Positions 22,621 through 35,843 are shown, numbered from the stretch's first letter. The stretch is DNA of 64,000 bases from Anticarsia gemmatalis (GCF_050436995.1 NC_134753.1:10540001-10604000); one strand, 5' to 3'. Numbers and translations are program-made. Notes: generated from the letters alone by a model not told the origin.

Positions 22621-25062
22621 CTGGATACGACACCTCACCAATCGTTGAACTTTTAAAAAACACCAAGTTTATATGCTACGAAAGAACATAACTTTTTTTG
22701 ATAAGGAGTTCAAACCAAACTAGACCATTCGGTCCTAAGTAATATAAAATTTCAAAAGGACTATGCATACGATTACAATGAACGAATAACTGAGATCTTA
22801 CTGACAACAGACACTATTACTACCGTAATTCTTTAAAGACATTCGAGACCAAATATCCTCACCAATAAAGTCCAGGAACTTAAAAAGATGAACTATGGCA
22901 ATTCAATCCACAATAATACTGAAATGTGACCGACTAGCAATTAAAATGTACATAACATAAAATCGGTGGCAAAGATTATTCGCTAGCTATAAGTTGATGA
23001 TTGAGGTTATATGAGCCGAAAAACTTAAGCATAGGTTAGATTAAGTGACCCCAGGCGGGCGAAGAAAGCAGTATATACCAAAGATAAATTATTATTTGCG
23101 AGGGTTGAACGAACGAAAGTATGACTCTTATAAGAAACAGATACCAAAGAATTAATTTTTAATAACAACTTTATTTAAAGACATTAAATTGTAATTTAAA
23201 TGACAGCAAATTTTACGAACGAATAGAAAATCTAAAGTCAAATGTTTTCGCAGTTTGTGAAGCATTTAGTTAATGGGTGTTAGTTGGTGTCACTCTGTAT
23301 TGCAATGGGCGTTAATTGCCAGGATTTTTCCTCAACGACTCGAGTAAAGCAATTGATTGCATCCATTACCGCTGCAATGGACAACAATTGATCCATCAGT
23401 CATGTCATTAGAACACTTTGTTGACCACACCTAGTATATGTACGTATTATTTAAGCTCTAGTTAGTATTATTTTGAGGATTTGGGAACAAATAATGGGAG
23501 CTAGTGTGTGTAAATTGTATTATAAGTTTGGAAGGATGTTTTCTTATTTCTTGTATCGCTAATTGGTCTTTCGATTTCGTGTGATCTAATCCTTTGAATC
23601 CGTGTTCTTTAAACTCCTGAACATTTTGTTTAATAATTGTGACTAAAATCTAGTATTTTGGTTATTAATGAACTGTCTCTCACCTTGAAAAGAAAGAATA
23701 GCTAATTCACCGCTAAGAAATGGCAGATAAAGTTCGATTGAAAAAAATACAGCAAATCTAAATCGATAATACTCCACAGAATAAATATTCTGGGTTATGT
23801 AGTGCCTGGAAGCACTCTTCAATAAAATAAAATAAACAGTCCGAAGGAGGCATTTCATGGCACAGAATATAAATTCTTGAGACTAAGAAATTCGGAAAAT
23901 AATTGTAATCAACTAAAGATTAAAAAACTATAAATACTATCAACGCAAAGAATAAAAGCAATATTTTGGTGATGGCACAGTACAAAGACATCTTTAAAAA
24001 TATTTTCGAAACCAACGATTTTCCAACAAAGGTTGACACGACAAAAAAATGTCGTTTTGAATAAAAAATGTGTATATTGGCATGTTGTTAAAATTATAAA
24101 AAAGCTTACGCTTTATAATTCCTAAATCTATTTTATTTGTGTAACCTAATATTTTATGTACCTATTTAATAATCCCTAATAATAATTTTAAAGGTTTCGC
24201 AAAAACGAAAGAAGGATACGAGAGGGTGCCAAAGGCATGAAAAATTCATTGTTGTTATTTGTTTTTCGTGTATTTTGTGTTAAAACGTGTGTCAGTTCGT
24301 GTATTAAGCGATAAGGGCTGTACTTTTTGTAAAGGCTATCTTTCATCCCTCGTTGTTATAAAATACGTTTTAGTTTAACGTTTTATCCTATAATTAGTAT
24401 CTAGTCATATGGAATTCGTGTCCTCATTAGGATAAGAAAATATAATTTTCTTAGTATAATTAAAATAAGCTTGATAGTAAGGGCGACGATGTCTTGCATA
24501 CTTAATAGTTTTAATTATAATTATAATCATTTCTCGCTAATGGTACCGGTTAATACCACATTAGCAAATGTCTCCCCTGACCATTCTTTGAGACAATATT
24601 ACCGATAAATTAAACAGTTTTATTTTGTTTCGACTTTGTTTTACATGATTTACATGTTTCGCTCTCTGACTGTTTTCTACATATATTTTCACTCTGTCTA
24701 CTTGAATGATTGAAAGAGTGATCGTGTGAATGAGTAAATGAAATTCTTCGAGCGTAAAATATCTATTGAAGACTTATGCGTTATTTTTATTAAAACATCT
24801 GTGCGGTAAATACAATACTGTATTTATAATTACTACGCAAAAATAGTAGGTTATACTGTTTTAAAATCGTGTAAAAAAATCGGTATCATTATAAAATCTT
24901 GGCGAGAACAAACACATTTCGAAAAATGTTTGATAACGTGGTAAGACGAATAATATTATTAATAAGTACTTATTCATATAGAATGAAAGCTTAATAAAGA
25001 ACTTAGAGCGTGAAATACAATAAAAAACATCTATAAAATTATCGTATTAAAATAAAACAAAA
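22621..25062. other. Intergenic DNA, no gene seen
   Basis: The sequence is AT-rich. A moderately complex patch at 23270-23410 repeats CAATTGAT and has inverted ATCCATT/AATGGA phrases; it might be a conserved non-coding element. Nothing else stood out. Confidence 0.5.
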
Positions 25063-25196
25063 AAGTATGAAAACAACTTAGCTTGAAAATCGGCCGATAA
25101 AGTGTATGAAACTACGGGAGACGTGTATGAATACAAGAGATAACATGTATGAAACATCTGGTTTGAAATGTATGAAACTTACTTTCTATATGAAAA
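25063..25196 (+). repeat. Array of TGTATGAAAC motifs at about 21-bp steps
   Basis: Exact TGTATGAAAC starts at 25103, 25146 and 25169, with near matches at 25063, 25124 and 25187. Successive spacings around the exact copies are 21, 22 and 23 bases. Between motifs the sequence does not repeat, so this is not a simple satellite. Confidence 0.6.
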
Positions 25197-25326
25197 GGTT
25201 TAGGTTATAAGTATGATGATGGTGACAGCACGGATGTAATATTTAGAAAATGTCTAATAAGTTGACTAGATGGTTAAGTGTACATTGAAAAATTGATGTC
25301 AACCGATAATGGAAACTATTTAGTGT

Positions 25327-25361
25327 AAAGCCGGTGTACCTCAAAAAGCGAGCCGGCTTTT
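25327..25361. other. Short hairpin
   Basis: AAAGCCGG and its inverse CCGGCTTT enclose a loop of about 18 bases. It stands out in AT-rich DNA; no function is inferred. Confidence 0.4.
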
Positions 25362-25599
25362 AGATAAGATGTGTATTGGAAAATATTATATAAGTCAAAA
25401 ATATAAAAACAACAAAAACAGTAGTGTTAGAATTAGTTTACAGCGTGAATTTGTTGTAGTTCTAAAGCCGCAATATCGGCGAAAAATCGAAAATAATCAT
25501 CAAAAGCATAAATAAATAACAACGCTAAGCTTTATATACTTACCGCGATAGTAATATAACACCTATTTACATATGAACAACATCTGAGCGGTGGCTTAG

Positions 25600-25790
25600 T
25601 GAGTGAAATTTAAAAACAACGACAACTACATCCAGTCTTATGGGTATCGTGTTATAACCCAGGTAACTGGGTTGTGGGGTTGCAAAAAACTTTCGCTCCA
25701 TGAAAATACGAGTATTCACCTGCATCCGATGAGACTGGAAGCCGACAGCATAGTTGGAAGAAAGGCTACCCTAATGATGAACGAAAAACA
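25600..25790 (+). mobile_element. LINE 3' tail (CTGCATCCGATGAGACTGGA type)
   Basis: The phrases GGTATCGTGTTATAACCCAG, GTAACTGGGTTG, CACCTGCATCCGATGAGACT, GGAAGCCGACAGCATAGTTG and ATGATGA follow a very common lepidopteran LINE tail. A second copy lies at 32310-32500 on the other strand. The 100-codon frame running through this copy is therefore not a gene. Confidence 0.75.
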
Positions 25791-27762
25791 ACTACATTGG
25801 GTAACCCCGCTAGATTTGAACGACAACAAATTCACTTTATATAAGGTTTGTAAATACAAAATACATCTAGTTCTCAAACTGTGTACAATATTTAATAAGA
25901 AGTGAAAAGGCAAGTACTAAGGCAGGCAAATTAAATAGTATATTATAAAGCTATTCAGTCATGATTTATAAGTAGCATAAGTCATATAAGTAATAGGATA
26001 GGAACACCTGGAGCTATTATATTCGGCTTTAATTTGTATATTATATACTTATATAATATTATATACATGTATATACAAGTTTCTTCGCTACTGAAAGAGA
26101 TTAAGAATCGAGTTAAGACCTTTTGGAATGGAAGCCGTAAAGTCGTGAGGAACACCCGGTAAAGAAAGTAGATCTAACGACTTACGGAGATAAACAATAT
26201 GACAGTAGGTATCTAAAAAAATCTTTAATACCTATGGCAGTATAATGTATGAGAAGCGAAGAAACAAGATAATAATAATATATTTTTTATTTGATCAACT
26301 TCTTATTATAATTGTAAACTAATTTTACGATTACTTAGTTCAACTTTTTATATTTACAATAATATAGTATAATATTTTCAATATTATACTTCAAAATAAT
26401 AAAAAAAATATATTATATAAGAACGCAAGAAAGATAATCTTTTCACCTTATTTCTTTCTGAATACGTTAATTCTGTTATAAGTATCTTATATATTTCCAG
26501 TTATATTACTTTTCTATTATAATTACAGCTCCAGGTGTATTATAATATAAATGATTTTACATAAGGAGTCTGGTCAGAATGGCTTAAGAACACTAAGTAG
26601 GATGACTTATAACAAGTCTTATATAATATTATCGTAAATAGTTTTTAATATGTGAATATAAAAAGTATCGTTCAACTGCATCACCAAAAGATATAGTAAA
26701 ATAGTAATAAAAAGTAATTTGTAAGCTCAAAAATGTATCGTACATATGGTTGGATATAAATAAAAGGACATACAAAAACCTCTTAGAAATAATAATTAAG
26801 TACCCGAATAGAAATATAAAAGACCGATAATTGTACAAACAACGTTTAATAACGTAAAAAACGCGCGCTACCAGAATATGAAATTATAGGTAATATAGTA
26901 AAAGTAATTTTGTGACAATATTTCAATACTAAAAATCTGCAAGCTATCTTGATCTGATTCTTATAACGCTAAGTTATTTCCCAGTGAAATCGAAAACTGT
27001 AGAAACACATTTGTAATAATATTCAACTTACTGAAAACAAAATAACGTGCAAAGAAAATGGATATAACTCATATTTCACCTGGGCTTGCCGTTTATAATA
27101 TTCATTGCCGGGTAAAAAGACAATTTTATCGACACTTTTCTCAAATACAGTTTACGGTTTTCACTGGAGAGTTTCAACTATTAGTGCGCCAAAAACTACC
27201 AACTAACCGAGCAATCGAACTTACACAGTACTAAATATCCTCTTTATACTTTCAATGCGTGTGATGAAATGCTGTCAACCCGTACTAGGCCTGGGCTGAT
27301 AGATTTATCACTCTCATTACCTTTTAACAAAAAATAACTTCAGAACTTGTATGTAAGATATATTTTGAGCTTATAGTTTATATATTTATATTATAATCAG
27401 TATTATATATACTATATATCTGTATATATTCATTATTATATGTATATTATGTATATAAGTATTATATTAAACGAAAAATTATCGATTCAAAAATGTTTTT
27501 GCGATTCACTAATCGCGGGCTTAAAACTTGATCCACCGTCGCGATAATAATATTATTATAAAACATCAAATCGAAAACTAATATAATATACGATTTTTTA
27601 GAGCATATTTCCACCAAAACTTAAGAAAGAACAGTTATAAAAAAATACTATTCTATATTAAATACATATGTATAATATAAAACATGTATATTAATTAACA
27701 ACTCACTCTAAAAGTCGCCGTTAGTATAATATGCAAAAGAATAAGAGAGTGGTGAAAACACT

Positions 27763-27838
27763 TGTATGGAACTTTTATGATACAAGTTTCATACAGAAGA
27801 GTGTATGAACCTTTAACGTATTGATCTAGTTTCATACA
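27763..27838. repeat. Second cluster of TGTATGAAAC motifs, both orientations
   Basis: Exact inverse copies (GTTTCATACA) are at 27786 and 27829. Near matches in forward orientation are at 27763 (TGTATGGAAC) and 27802 (TGTATGAACC). Orientations alternate. Confidence 0.55.
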
Positions 27839-29323
27839 AGTACACAAATCTTATAGAGCGTAAACGCGTAAGTGGAAATCATCCATGGCAAGATGTTTAA
27901 ATGAAAATGAGATCAAATAACTTCGTAACGAAAAGCGGCTATGAAAATGATTATAATATAAAATATCTATTATAATAATAGTATAATATTATGTTGGTGG
28001 AAACGTGCTAATTTTATTAAATTCATCTTTTGAACTATTAAAATACTCGTATATATTCTTGTACCTGGGTGATGCTCCTTCATCTATCAAACTTGACAAC
28101 ACCTAACTATTATTATTTGTCCAATCGTGTGCTTAAACCCTAGTCTTAAACGTATTCTAAGCGGTACTCTCAAAGTACATTAAAGTAAGATGTATGAATT
28201 CTCAAAAGAAAAGGAATAGTTTATGTAATCGTATAATATTCGGCTTAAAAAGTCATTTGTAACCAGTCAGCATTTCCTACGTCAGACGTATTTATTAGGT
28301 ATTTGTAAATTTATGAAAAACGAAAACGACATGTTATGAAGATCTCTAAGAAACCGAGTAGTGTGTATATATTAATTACGTGTAGTTTAGGAACTTTGAT
28401 TGGTTTGGATTCTGTTATTTTGGAAAAAACTATCGCTTGGCAAAAGCTTAGTAAACCATCTATTTATAAGGAAAATCTTTAACAACTTAGGAAGCAGTCG
28501 TGCTTTAGAACTGTCGCAGTCGGATCAACTAAGAGTAACTCCTACATAGGTAGGGATAGGGGTTAGGGAAAGAGAGGGTTATTGGAGAGGAAAAACCCAT
28601 TATAGGAAGGACTATCTTATTGGAGTAAAAGGATGATTATTGGAGAACCACTTGTTACAGAATCCAAAAGAATCAAAGTTACAATATTTATATTTAATCT
28701 ATCAGCTTGCAATCTTTTTAGATCTTCTTTAAAATAACTGATGAGAAAACTTGAAGGGAGGTTTGGGAAGCAGTAAAGTATTTAGTTGGTAATAATGAGG
28801 TTGTAACAGAACATTTTATTGGTGTCATAAATACGTGACGCACAAACGTAGGAATATTGTCAAGATCTCGAGAAAATTATATTCTAGTCAAACAAAACCA
28901 AAGAAAATATCTATGTAAAAATACCTAACATTTCTATGTTTGAACTATGGAAATAAGAGCTGTATGGATTTAAGAAAATGAGTAATATTTGCTATGTCCC
29001 GAACAAAATGTAACATATTTATACTGTCCTTCCAAAAACTGTACCATGTTACATGAGACAGAATCGTATGATTGTAAAAAAGTCGCAATGTCGATTTGGG
29101 CAAACCATTTCAGTCAAAACTATTCCTATTAGCTGGTGTCAAACGCAGAAACATTCTTAAGGTATTTGTGTTTAAAGACCTTCATATAGAATTGTATTAA
29201 TATGATCGACATTGCGAAAATGTAATTCATTCTTCTACCACAAAGGTAGAAAGAAGTGGCTTTGATAGCAAAACAAATATGAATGTACCTGTAAGCATTA
29301 AGGCGTATAGATGGCACTGAAAC

Positions 29324-29414
29324 TATTTCATACACTTCAGAGTAAGTTTCATACATACACTTCTAACTTTGTAAACACCATGTACTATGTAATTGAAGAA
29401 GAAATGTATGAAAC
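29324..29414. repeat. Third cluster of TGTATGAAAC motifs
   Basis: ATTTCATACA at 29324 and GTTTCATACA at 29346 are 22 bases apart. A forward TGTATGAAAC follows at 29405. Confidence 0.55.
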
Positions 29415-29739
29415 TGAATATGAAGTGCTGAAAATTACTGGATTTTTATTATTAAATGGATAGTTTAACAACAAGTTTGATGAATCCAGAAATATATATA
29501 TACCTTTCGGTATAAAAACACTTAAGTTAACAATATTATCTATCCTTCTACGTGTTATCCTATAGGTACGCCTTGAAACTCTCAGCTGAACTATTATGAT
29601 AAGAGCCATGTTATATACAAAAATAATATCAATTTGTCTCAACCGGAGTCGAAAACTGATACCCAATATTCACTCTGTTAAAATTACTTCAAATTTTGTG
29701 AATGTTATAACCTCGTATATAAGATCACTATCAATGTTA

Positions 29740-30995
29740 CTATTAAGCCCAGGGTTTTGTTACGTGAAGACGGGATCCAGGGGGATGGGCAGCAGCGTCC
29801 CCCTGGTCATCCTAGACTGCTGTCACCAACGTCTTGGAGTGGTGATTAGTAGATATTTTCCCAGGATCACTTTTTTTCCTAGTAAGGTGGTACTTCTAAG
29901 CGCTTCACCTTACAAATTCTATTACTTTACATGTAGTCTTCTGTAGGAGCCGGTCCACCGATCTTAGCAAAACATTCAAATAAACCTGAATGTTTGAATT
30001 TTTAGTGATTTCAACAATCAGCCTCATCCTGGCAGTGCGATGATGATGGTTGATTGACTTACTAGAAATAATTGGCACTATGGATTGGTTGAACAGTAAC
30101 ACGCGTGGTGGATGGTAATTGCGGGTCGATTAAAGTTTGGATCAAAATTAAAATAGATTCATTTGGCTACGGAATGGTATAAGAAATTATGACAGAAAAC
30201 GAATATTTCACTAATATTAGGCCTTTAGCCTCGAAATTGAATTCTTCAATAGCCCAAGCCTTCGCCAGATTATCTGATCACGCTAGCAGAGGCGGAAACC
30301 CTCAAAATTGGTGTAGCTAGCGGTGAAACACTCAGGTCCATCAGTAAAACATGATGTGGTGTTAGGACGCCGAAAAAATATTACACCAATCGGCAGACGG
30401 CCGTGACCTAACAACACCTAATGGACACTCACATCTCGTTATACTTGATGGACCGTAGTTCGTTTTAAAAAGGCTTCTTTGAAAAACCAGGAGTTGTTCG
30501 TAACGGCTCCTTCACTGAACACTGTCAAGTGGCTATAGTCATCAAAGCTGAGGTCAATGTACCCTGGACGGAAAACAACACCTCGTGAGTCTTATAAAAG
30601 AACAGGATTAGGGACATTTGACCAGAATGCAAGGAGTCAATGGGTCTATGCTTCGAGAAGTGAACCTGCTCCCTTAGATTTTCGATCTTCGATTATTTTC
30701 GTCTTTTTCTCTTTCCTGTCTAATTCAAAAAAGGGATCCTGTGGAAAATATCTTAATAAGAACCTTCCAGCCTTACGTACCAGAGGGCTCACTCTGTAAG
30801 TAGGGGTGGTGGTTTCATCTCGGTTTTCGCGCCAGATGAAGCCCGGGGCATTTAGCGAAGTAGCTTAGGGGTTATAACTTAAGGAGTAGTCATGTATTTC
30901 TCACTTTTGGGGTACGGTAGGTGAACATCCGGAACGTGTGCGTCTCAATGTAATTATATTTACAGTTATAATAAACCAATAATAATAATAATTTC
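29740..30995 (+). mobile_element. Probable degraded retroelement ending in TAA repeats
   Basis: The composition changes to mixed GC at about 29740 and returns to AT-rich after an AATAATAATAATAATT run near 30979-30995, a typical LINE-type tail. Inside is a foldback: GGTCCATCA near 30336 pairs with TGATGGACC near 30444, and GTGTTAGG pairs with CCTAACA. Another inverted pair, CCAGGGGGAT and GTCCCCCTGG, lies near 29778-29805. Reading frames are short and not recognised, so the family is uncertain. Confidence 0.35.
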
Positions 30996-31907
30996 TGTTT
31001 TTTATTTGTCTTCTTCGTACCTACTACTAAGTAAAGGTATACAACCCTACACTGTTTAGTAAAATAGCCAAATATTTTGGCTAGAAGAGATTAACATCTA
31101 AGAGAGCCTCTAGGACCTTTACAGCCTATTTTCTTTTGAACCCATATAGTTACCCACACCGCTACCTGAGGTCTTCAAGTACGAGTATACAGAATTATGC
31201 CAACTCTGACCTCAAATTTCTAAGTCCTATTAAAGAGAAGATAAGATTAAAAATATTCGCTAAAATTTTTTCATGTAAAAGCACTCATACTGCAGACTAG
31301 CTTCCACTAAAATCGACTTCGCTAAAAGAGCAAATTCAGGATCTATTTCGTTTAAATTTGAACTTGGTTTTTACAAAGCAGTGATATCGGTTCGCTACAG
31401 GTAAGGGTTACAAGATTATTCTGGGAGGAAACAATAAGTCAAGGTTGGCACTTTGAATGGAGGTGGTCCTTACTTATAGAGTCTAAGGTTCAGTTCCTAG
31501 GTCAGTTACAAAATTAATCGACTAAGGAACAATAATCAAAAAATCTGCAGTGATCGAGATCCTGGGTTTGAATCCGAAGTCAAGTAAAATATGTTGCTGA
31601 TAGAAATATAAAGTTTCACACCGCACTCGATAGATGGCACTACTCTCGCTCTACATTACATTGTATTAGCATATTCCTGTTTACAGTTAACTACTTTTTA
31701 TTACTATTACTACAGGATATAAATAAATACTATAAAATTACTCATTACTATAGGATAATGGTTATCAAATGACATAATACAAGGAAAGATGGTCACGTTA
31801 TTATAAACAGTGCACAAAGGTTTTCCCTTCCATCCTTTCTATAAATAACAGGACGATATGATAGGAAAATTATAGTACTAGAAACGAATTGTAGGTTCAG
31901 ACTTTGA

Positions 31908-32140
31908 TCATGTTTTTATCACGCCTATTGTACCTGAAGGAGTAGGCAGAGGTATATAAAATACACCCACGGTTCGCTATTAATAGTCCCATAAAAAGGG
32001 GACGAGCATATTACTATACACCGGTAACCAAACTGCGGGGTACTATGGGGAAACACACGAAAATACCAATAGCACTTTGCTCGACAAGGGAATCGAACTC
32101 GGTACCTCAATATTCTAATAAGAAGTATAAGCAATAGATG
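31908..32140 (-). mobile_element. tRNA-like-headed SINE/LINE repeat, copy 1
   Basis: Read on the minus strand it has a B-box-like GAGTTCGATTCCC, then GAGCAAAGTGCTATTG, CCGGTGTATAGTAATATGCT, TATGGGACTATTA, CCTCTGCCTACTCCTTC and AGGCGTGAT. The same order occurs on the + strand at 46695-46975. This is a common lepidopteran dispersed repeat. The open frame across it is an artefact. Confidence 0.7.
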
Positions 32141-32309
32141 GAGAGCAGCTTAGGTGTGGTAAAACGTAAGTTTATAACAATGAACGAGTTTGGAGTTGCT
32201 GTGGCTACCTGGTGGAGCTGAAGATCGGTGATCGCCTCACTGAAGTGACATCATGACATACTATACAAAATCGTAAGTTAGAAGTATCTAGGATGGTGAT
32301 GGTAGGTAT

Positions 32310-32500
32310 GTCTGAAACACTGTCTATCTGCCTAGCCTTTCAGACTTTAAAGGCTTTCAGTCTCACTGGACGCAGCTGAATATCAGTTTTTTACATGGAA
32401 AGACTGCCTATCGGCGCTCCACAGCCCAGTTACCTGGGTCATGACACGATACCCCTCGTTAAGACTGGTTGACTGACTTGCAAGCTTCTGACTACTAAAT
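32310..32500 (-). mobile_element. LINE 3' tail, reverse copy
   Basis: On the minus strand GGTATCGTGTCATGACCCAG, GTAACTGGGCTGTGG, GATAGGCAGTC, TTCAGCTGCGTCCAGTGAGA and CTGAAAGCC align in order with the copy at 25600-25790. It lies beside another repeat (31908-32140), making a repeat cluster. Confidence 0.7.
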
Positions 32501-32889
32501 ATTGTTTTCTGAACGTTCCGTACACTAGTATCAAATTCATTTAGAGACTCAAACACTGTCTAGACAATTATTCAACCCTAAGTTAGTTCCTTTATTTCAC
32601 ACTTTCAAAAATCGTACTAGAACTTATTTTAAATTACCCCGTGACATCTGGCTCACGCTCAGTGCATTAGACCAGTTATATTACAAAAGACAAGTGTGAT
32701 TTTGTTTTACAAATTATCATCTTTGATAATCCATTCACAAATTATACACCTACATGAAATGACGTTTGAACAATAAAAACTACAGTATGAAACGTGCTAG
32801 ATGGTTTATTTTTTAAAGGACAATTTGACAGTTGACATCGGCATTCATTTCATTATGTTTACAAATAATAAAAACAAGTCGACGTAAGG

Positions 32890-33115
32890 CTTGCTACACA
32901 CATATATATTCGGGCTGGCACGCTCGGATCGTTAGTATTTATCGAACCACAAAACCGAATCGAAGCACTTTCTTTACTTATCCAGCTCTCGTCTGATCGT
33001 AAGAATTTGGTTTAAACATTCAGTCGCGGCGATGGCATTTTTCCCAAAAACATACATACATCTACACATTCAGATTTACCACCCGGCTAGGCCGATTGCC
33101 GAATGCCGAACCGAA
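32890..33115. promoter_or_regulatory. Candidate non-coding regulatory patch downstream of gremlin
   Basis: A mixed-composition block in AT-rich DNA carries CGGGCTGGCACGCTCGGATC after a CATATATATTC and a GCCGATTGCCGAATGCCGAA repeat-like phrase. It lies about 3 kb beyond the gremlin stop. Function is inferred only from composition. Confidence 0.2.
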
Positions 33116-34069
33116 TATGTGTGCAGCAAGCCTAATAGATAATGGATTTACTACATTATATGACAACATATACAAACAATATAAAAATTATGCAATTATA
33201 GTCACTATTATAAGCGAGATAGTGTCGATAAATGCTTGCACAAATTTCACAAATAATTGTTATTTAGTTTTACAAACGGAAAACAGGTTTTTATGTAATT
33301 AAGATGTAGATTCAGTTGAGTCTTAAGTATATAATATTATGTAGGATAGAGACGTTTTACATAGGACAAAATATGATATTTATTTTGAAGAGATATGATA
33401 GGACTGTACTAAATATTTAATTAAAATCAAATAGGTCCAAAATGCATAAATCTATAATTTAAAAAATTGTTACGAAGAGTAATAAAATTCAATAGTAAAC
33501 GGAATAATTAGATTAAAATTAAATACATTATTAATAGTATGATTACGTTATTGTTATATTGGATATCTGAAACAATTTATAGCAATAATAATTATTATTA
33601 ATACATTATAACAATTATTAGTATTATTTATTATCTCATATTCAATTTGAAAGAGTGAAAAATTTGTTACTAATTTTATAATAAATATTGTTGTTTGACA
33701 ATACAAAATGATTTAATTACAAATACGATAGGGATACTATACGAAAGATATATGTAGGTGTACATAAGAGGTATAAGTACTTGTGAAAAAGAACAGAAAA
33801 TTCAATGGACAGATTTGATGAAAATTATTATATTGTGTAATGTTATGACAAATCGTGATACAACAGTCCCTAACAGAATTCATTTAACCTAATATTCAAG
33901 CTACAATATTTTTGTTTCAATAATTTATTCGAAAGCTGACGGCAATACCAATTACTTATTATAAATTCAACGCCTAAGTAATTTATAATTCATAAAGTAT
34001 CCAGCAAAATGAAATGTAATGGCAAGAGTTTCTACAACCTACGTCACTAAGGGCACACGACTTATACCT

Positions 34070-34177
34070 GGTTTCTGAGGTACATTTAACGGTAGTTTAT
34101 CTATTCAATAGCGTTTAAACTCATATAAAATAACGCTATTGAATAGATAAACTACCGTTAAATGTACCTCAGAAACC
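34070..34177. mobile_element. Perfect foldback element, 46-bp arms
   Basis: Arm 34070-34115 (starting GGTTTCTGAGGTACATTTAA) is matched exactly in inverse by 34132-34177, with a 16-base spacer. The same terminal sequence, diverged, forms both ends of the element at 58250-59265. It is therefore a mobile family (MITE or snapback type). Confidence 0.75.
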
Positions 34178-34186
34178 GGAAGTTAG

Positions 34187-34284
34187 AAATAAGTTTCAGA
34201 TAGCTTATTCGATGGTTAAATTGACAGTCAACGTATGAACGTAACTGTCAAAATTCTCCCGGATAAACTATCTGAAATTTATTC
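34187..34284. mobile_element. Second small inverted-repeat element
   Basis: ATAAGTTTCAGATAGCTTAT at 34189 is matched inversely by ATAAACTATCTGAAATTTAT ending at 34282, about 20 of 23 bases. TTGACAGT and ACTGTCAA form an inner pair. It lies ten bases from the perfect palindrome. Confidence 0.45.
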
Positions 34285-35837
34285 ATAAGTGGTGATAGCT
34301 AAGACTTAATTTATTACAATAGAGTTAAGATTCTTAGAGTTTTGTTCAACAATACTAGTCTAATGTAAGTACGTAACAACTTAGTACTTAGGAAGGATTT
34401 GTTTGTATCTAGTAGTGTCGTTTTAAAAACAGCAATTTCAAAAGATTTGCTATTCTATAATGATAATCATGACATTTGTCGTTAAAAAATTTAAAGTATT
34501 TGAAAAGTAATCAGACGTATTTCTTTAAATTCCATTCTTCTGGTAATGACGTTAACAATTTGTACTCCTGCGATGATTACACAGTTAAATATTATTCCTT
34601 TTTTAAAATAAAGTACAATTATATTAAGTATTATTATGAGAGAACGAGATGAATTGAATCTAATTGACAAAGACAAGTGAGTTTTATCGCACACAGGAAA
34701 AAATCTAAAAATCGTTATTAAAATTTTCCAGATGATGATAATATGTTTGCAACGCTACAGTTTTAAAACAACACAATTACAAACTCGATACAAACAACAC
34801 CTCACCTGCTAATTTAGATTCTACTAGTTACAACAACTACTAAGTACATACTAATATACACTTGATAATAAACCTGTATACATAAATGTTTATGTCAGAT
34901 CAAACTGCAACATTATTATACGACCGACAAGAATAAGAAACTATTCAAAATAACAAGGATTTCTTCAGTATAGAGGATAAAAGTAATTTTATTTTTATTT
35001 TTTCGTAAGCAATTATTTTTATTGCAATGAATAAACTTTTAAACAATGCATACAATCATATCTGATTTTCATAATTTGTTTACATTATTTTAATAATTAT
35101 TATGAGAAATTCAAAGTAATACGAAGTTGGAATAAATTGATGCGTTTCGTTAACTTCATCGATCGTTCAACAAGTCACCGTGTACTCATAAACAGGAATA
35201 TAATACAAACAAATGCATATGTCTTGAGAGCAAACAGAGATCATAATTTTGTATCGAATTATCATAAAACCTAACGTTACTTTATACTGCGTTGAAATAT
35301 ATTTAAATACATATCGTATACCACTACCTACTCATATTTTACTGCGAGATAACAAGACGAAACTACGGTCAACATTAAATAACCAACTTAGTTATAAGCG
35401 TATTCTGTTTTAGCTACAATATCTTTATTACGACATAAAATAAATAAATAACACACGAGGACGTGATGTGAATTAAATCGCTCTACCAAATCTCGTTTCA
35501 ATTTCGTCTGACTCACCGATACGCTCAGAATCACAAACTAAAAACTAGTATCACACATTATTCTGCAGACGTATTAACAACACAATAATCCCAGAATAAT
35601 CACTTTTCGATAAACGGTCATAACTCACAAGTTTTGTACCAAAACAAATCCTTAATCGATTGGAAGGCCACCGTTATTCTAATACACTAGCTAATTAGTT
35701 TCGCTACGCACAATTAAAGCTTTTGCTCGACGACTTGCAGTCGAAGCCGCTCTATTACAATGTAACTCTAAATAGGCATCTAATCTATGCATCACATTAC
35801 GTCATCCGCATTGACGTATGAGAGCACGGCATCTCAA

Positions 35838-35843
35838 TTTATT
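35838..35843 (-). terminator. Candidate poly(A) signal of gremlin
   Basis: The minus strand reads AATAAA about 200 bases after the TGA stop of the gremlin frame, which would make a short 3' UTR. Confidence 0.45.

Larger units (their letters stand above)
25906..29740. other. Very AT-rich intergenic DNA
   Basis: No gene was recognised. Dense TATA/ATAT palindromic tracts occur at 26030-26075 and 27350-27470. Three more clusters of the TGTATGAAAC motif lie within or beside this stretch. A TTATTGGAG phrase recurs near 28579, 28617 and 28635. Confidence 0.6.
32501..35837. other. Intergenic DNA between repeat cluster and gremlin 3' end
   Basis: No gene was recognised. It contains a GC-richer patch (32890-33115), two foldback elements (34070-34284) and otherwise AT-rich sequence with ATTATT tracts near 33590-33640. 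Confidence 0.55.

Noticed and set aside
25063..25196. CRISPR-like regular repeat
   Set aside because: The repeat is 10 bases with irregular spacing in a eukaryotic genome; no array structure.
25603..25905. 100-codon + frame
   Set aside because: It runs through a LINE 3' tail found again at 32310-32500 and starts with GTG, not ATG.
28555..28580. TTAGG-like phrase, the insect telomere unit
   Set aside because: Only one or two imperfect units; not an array.
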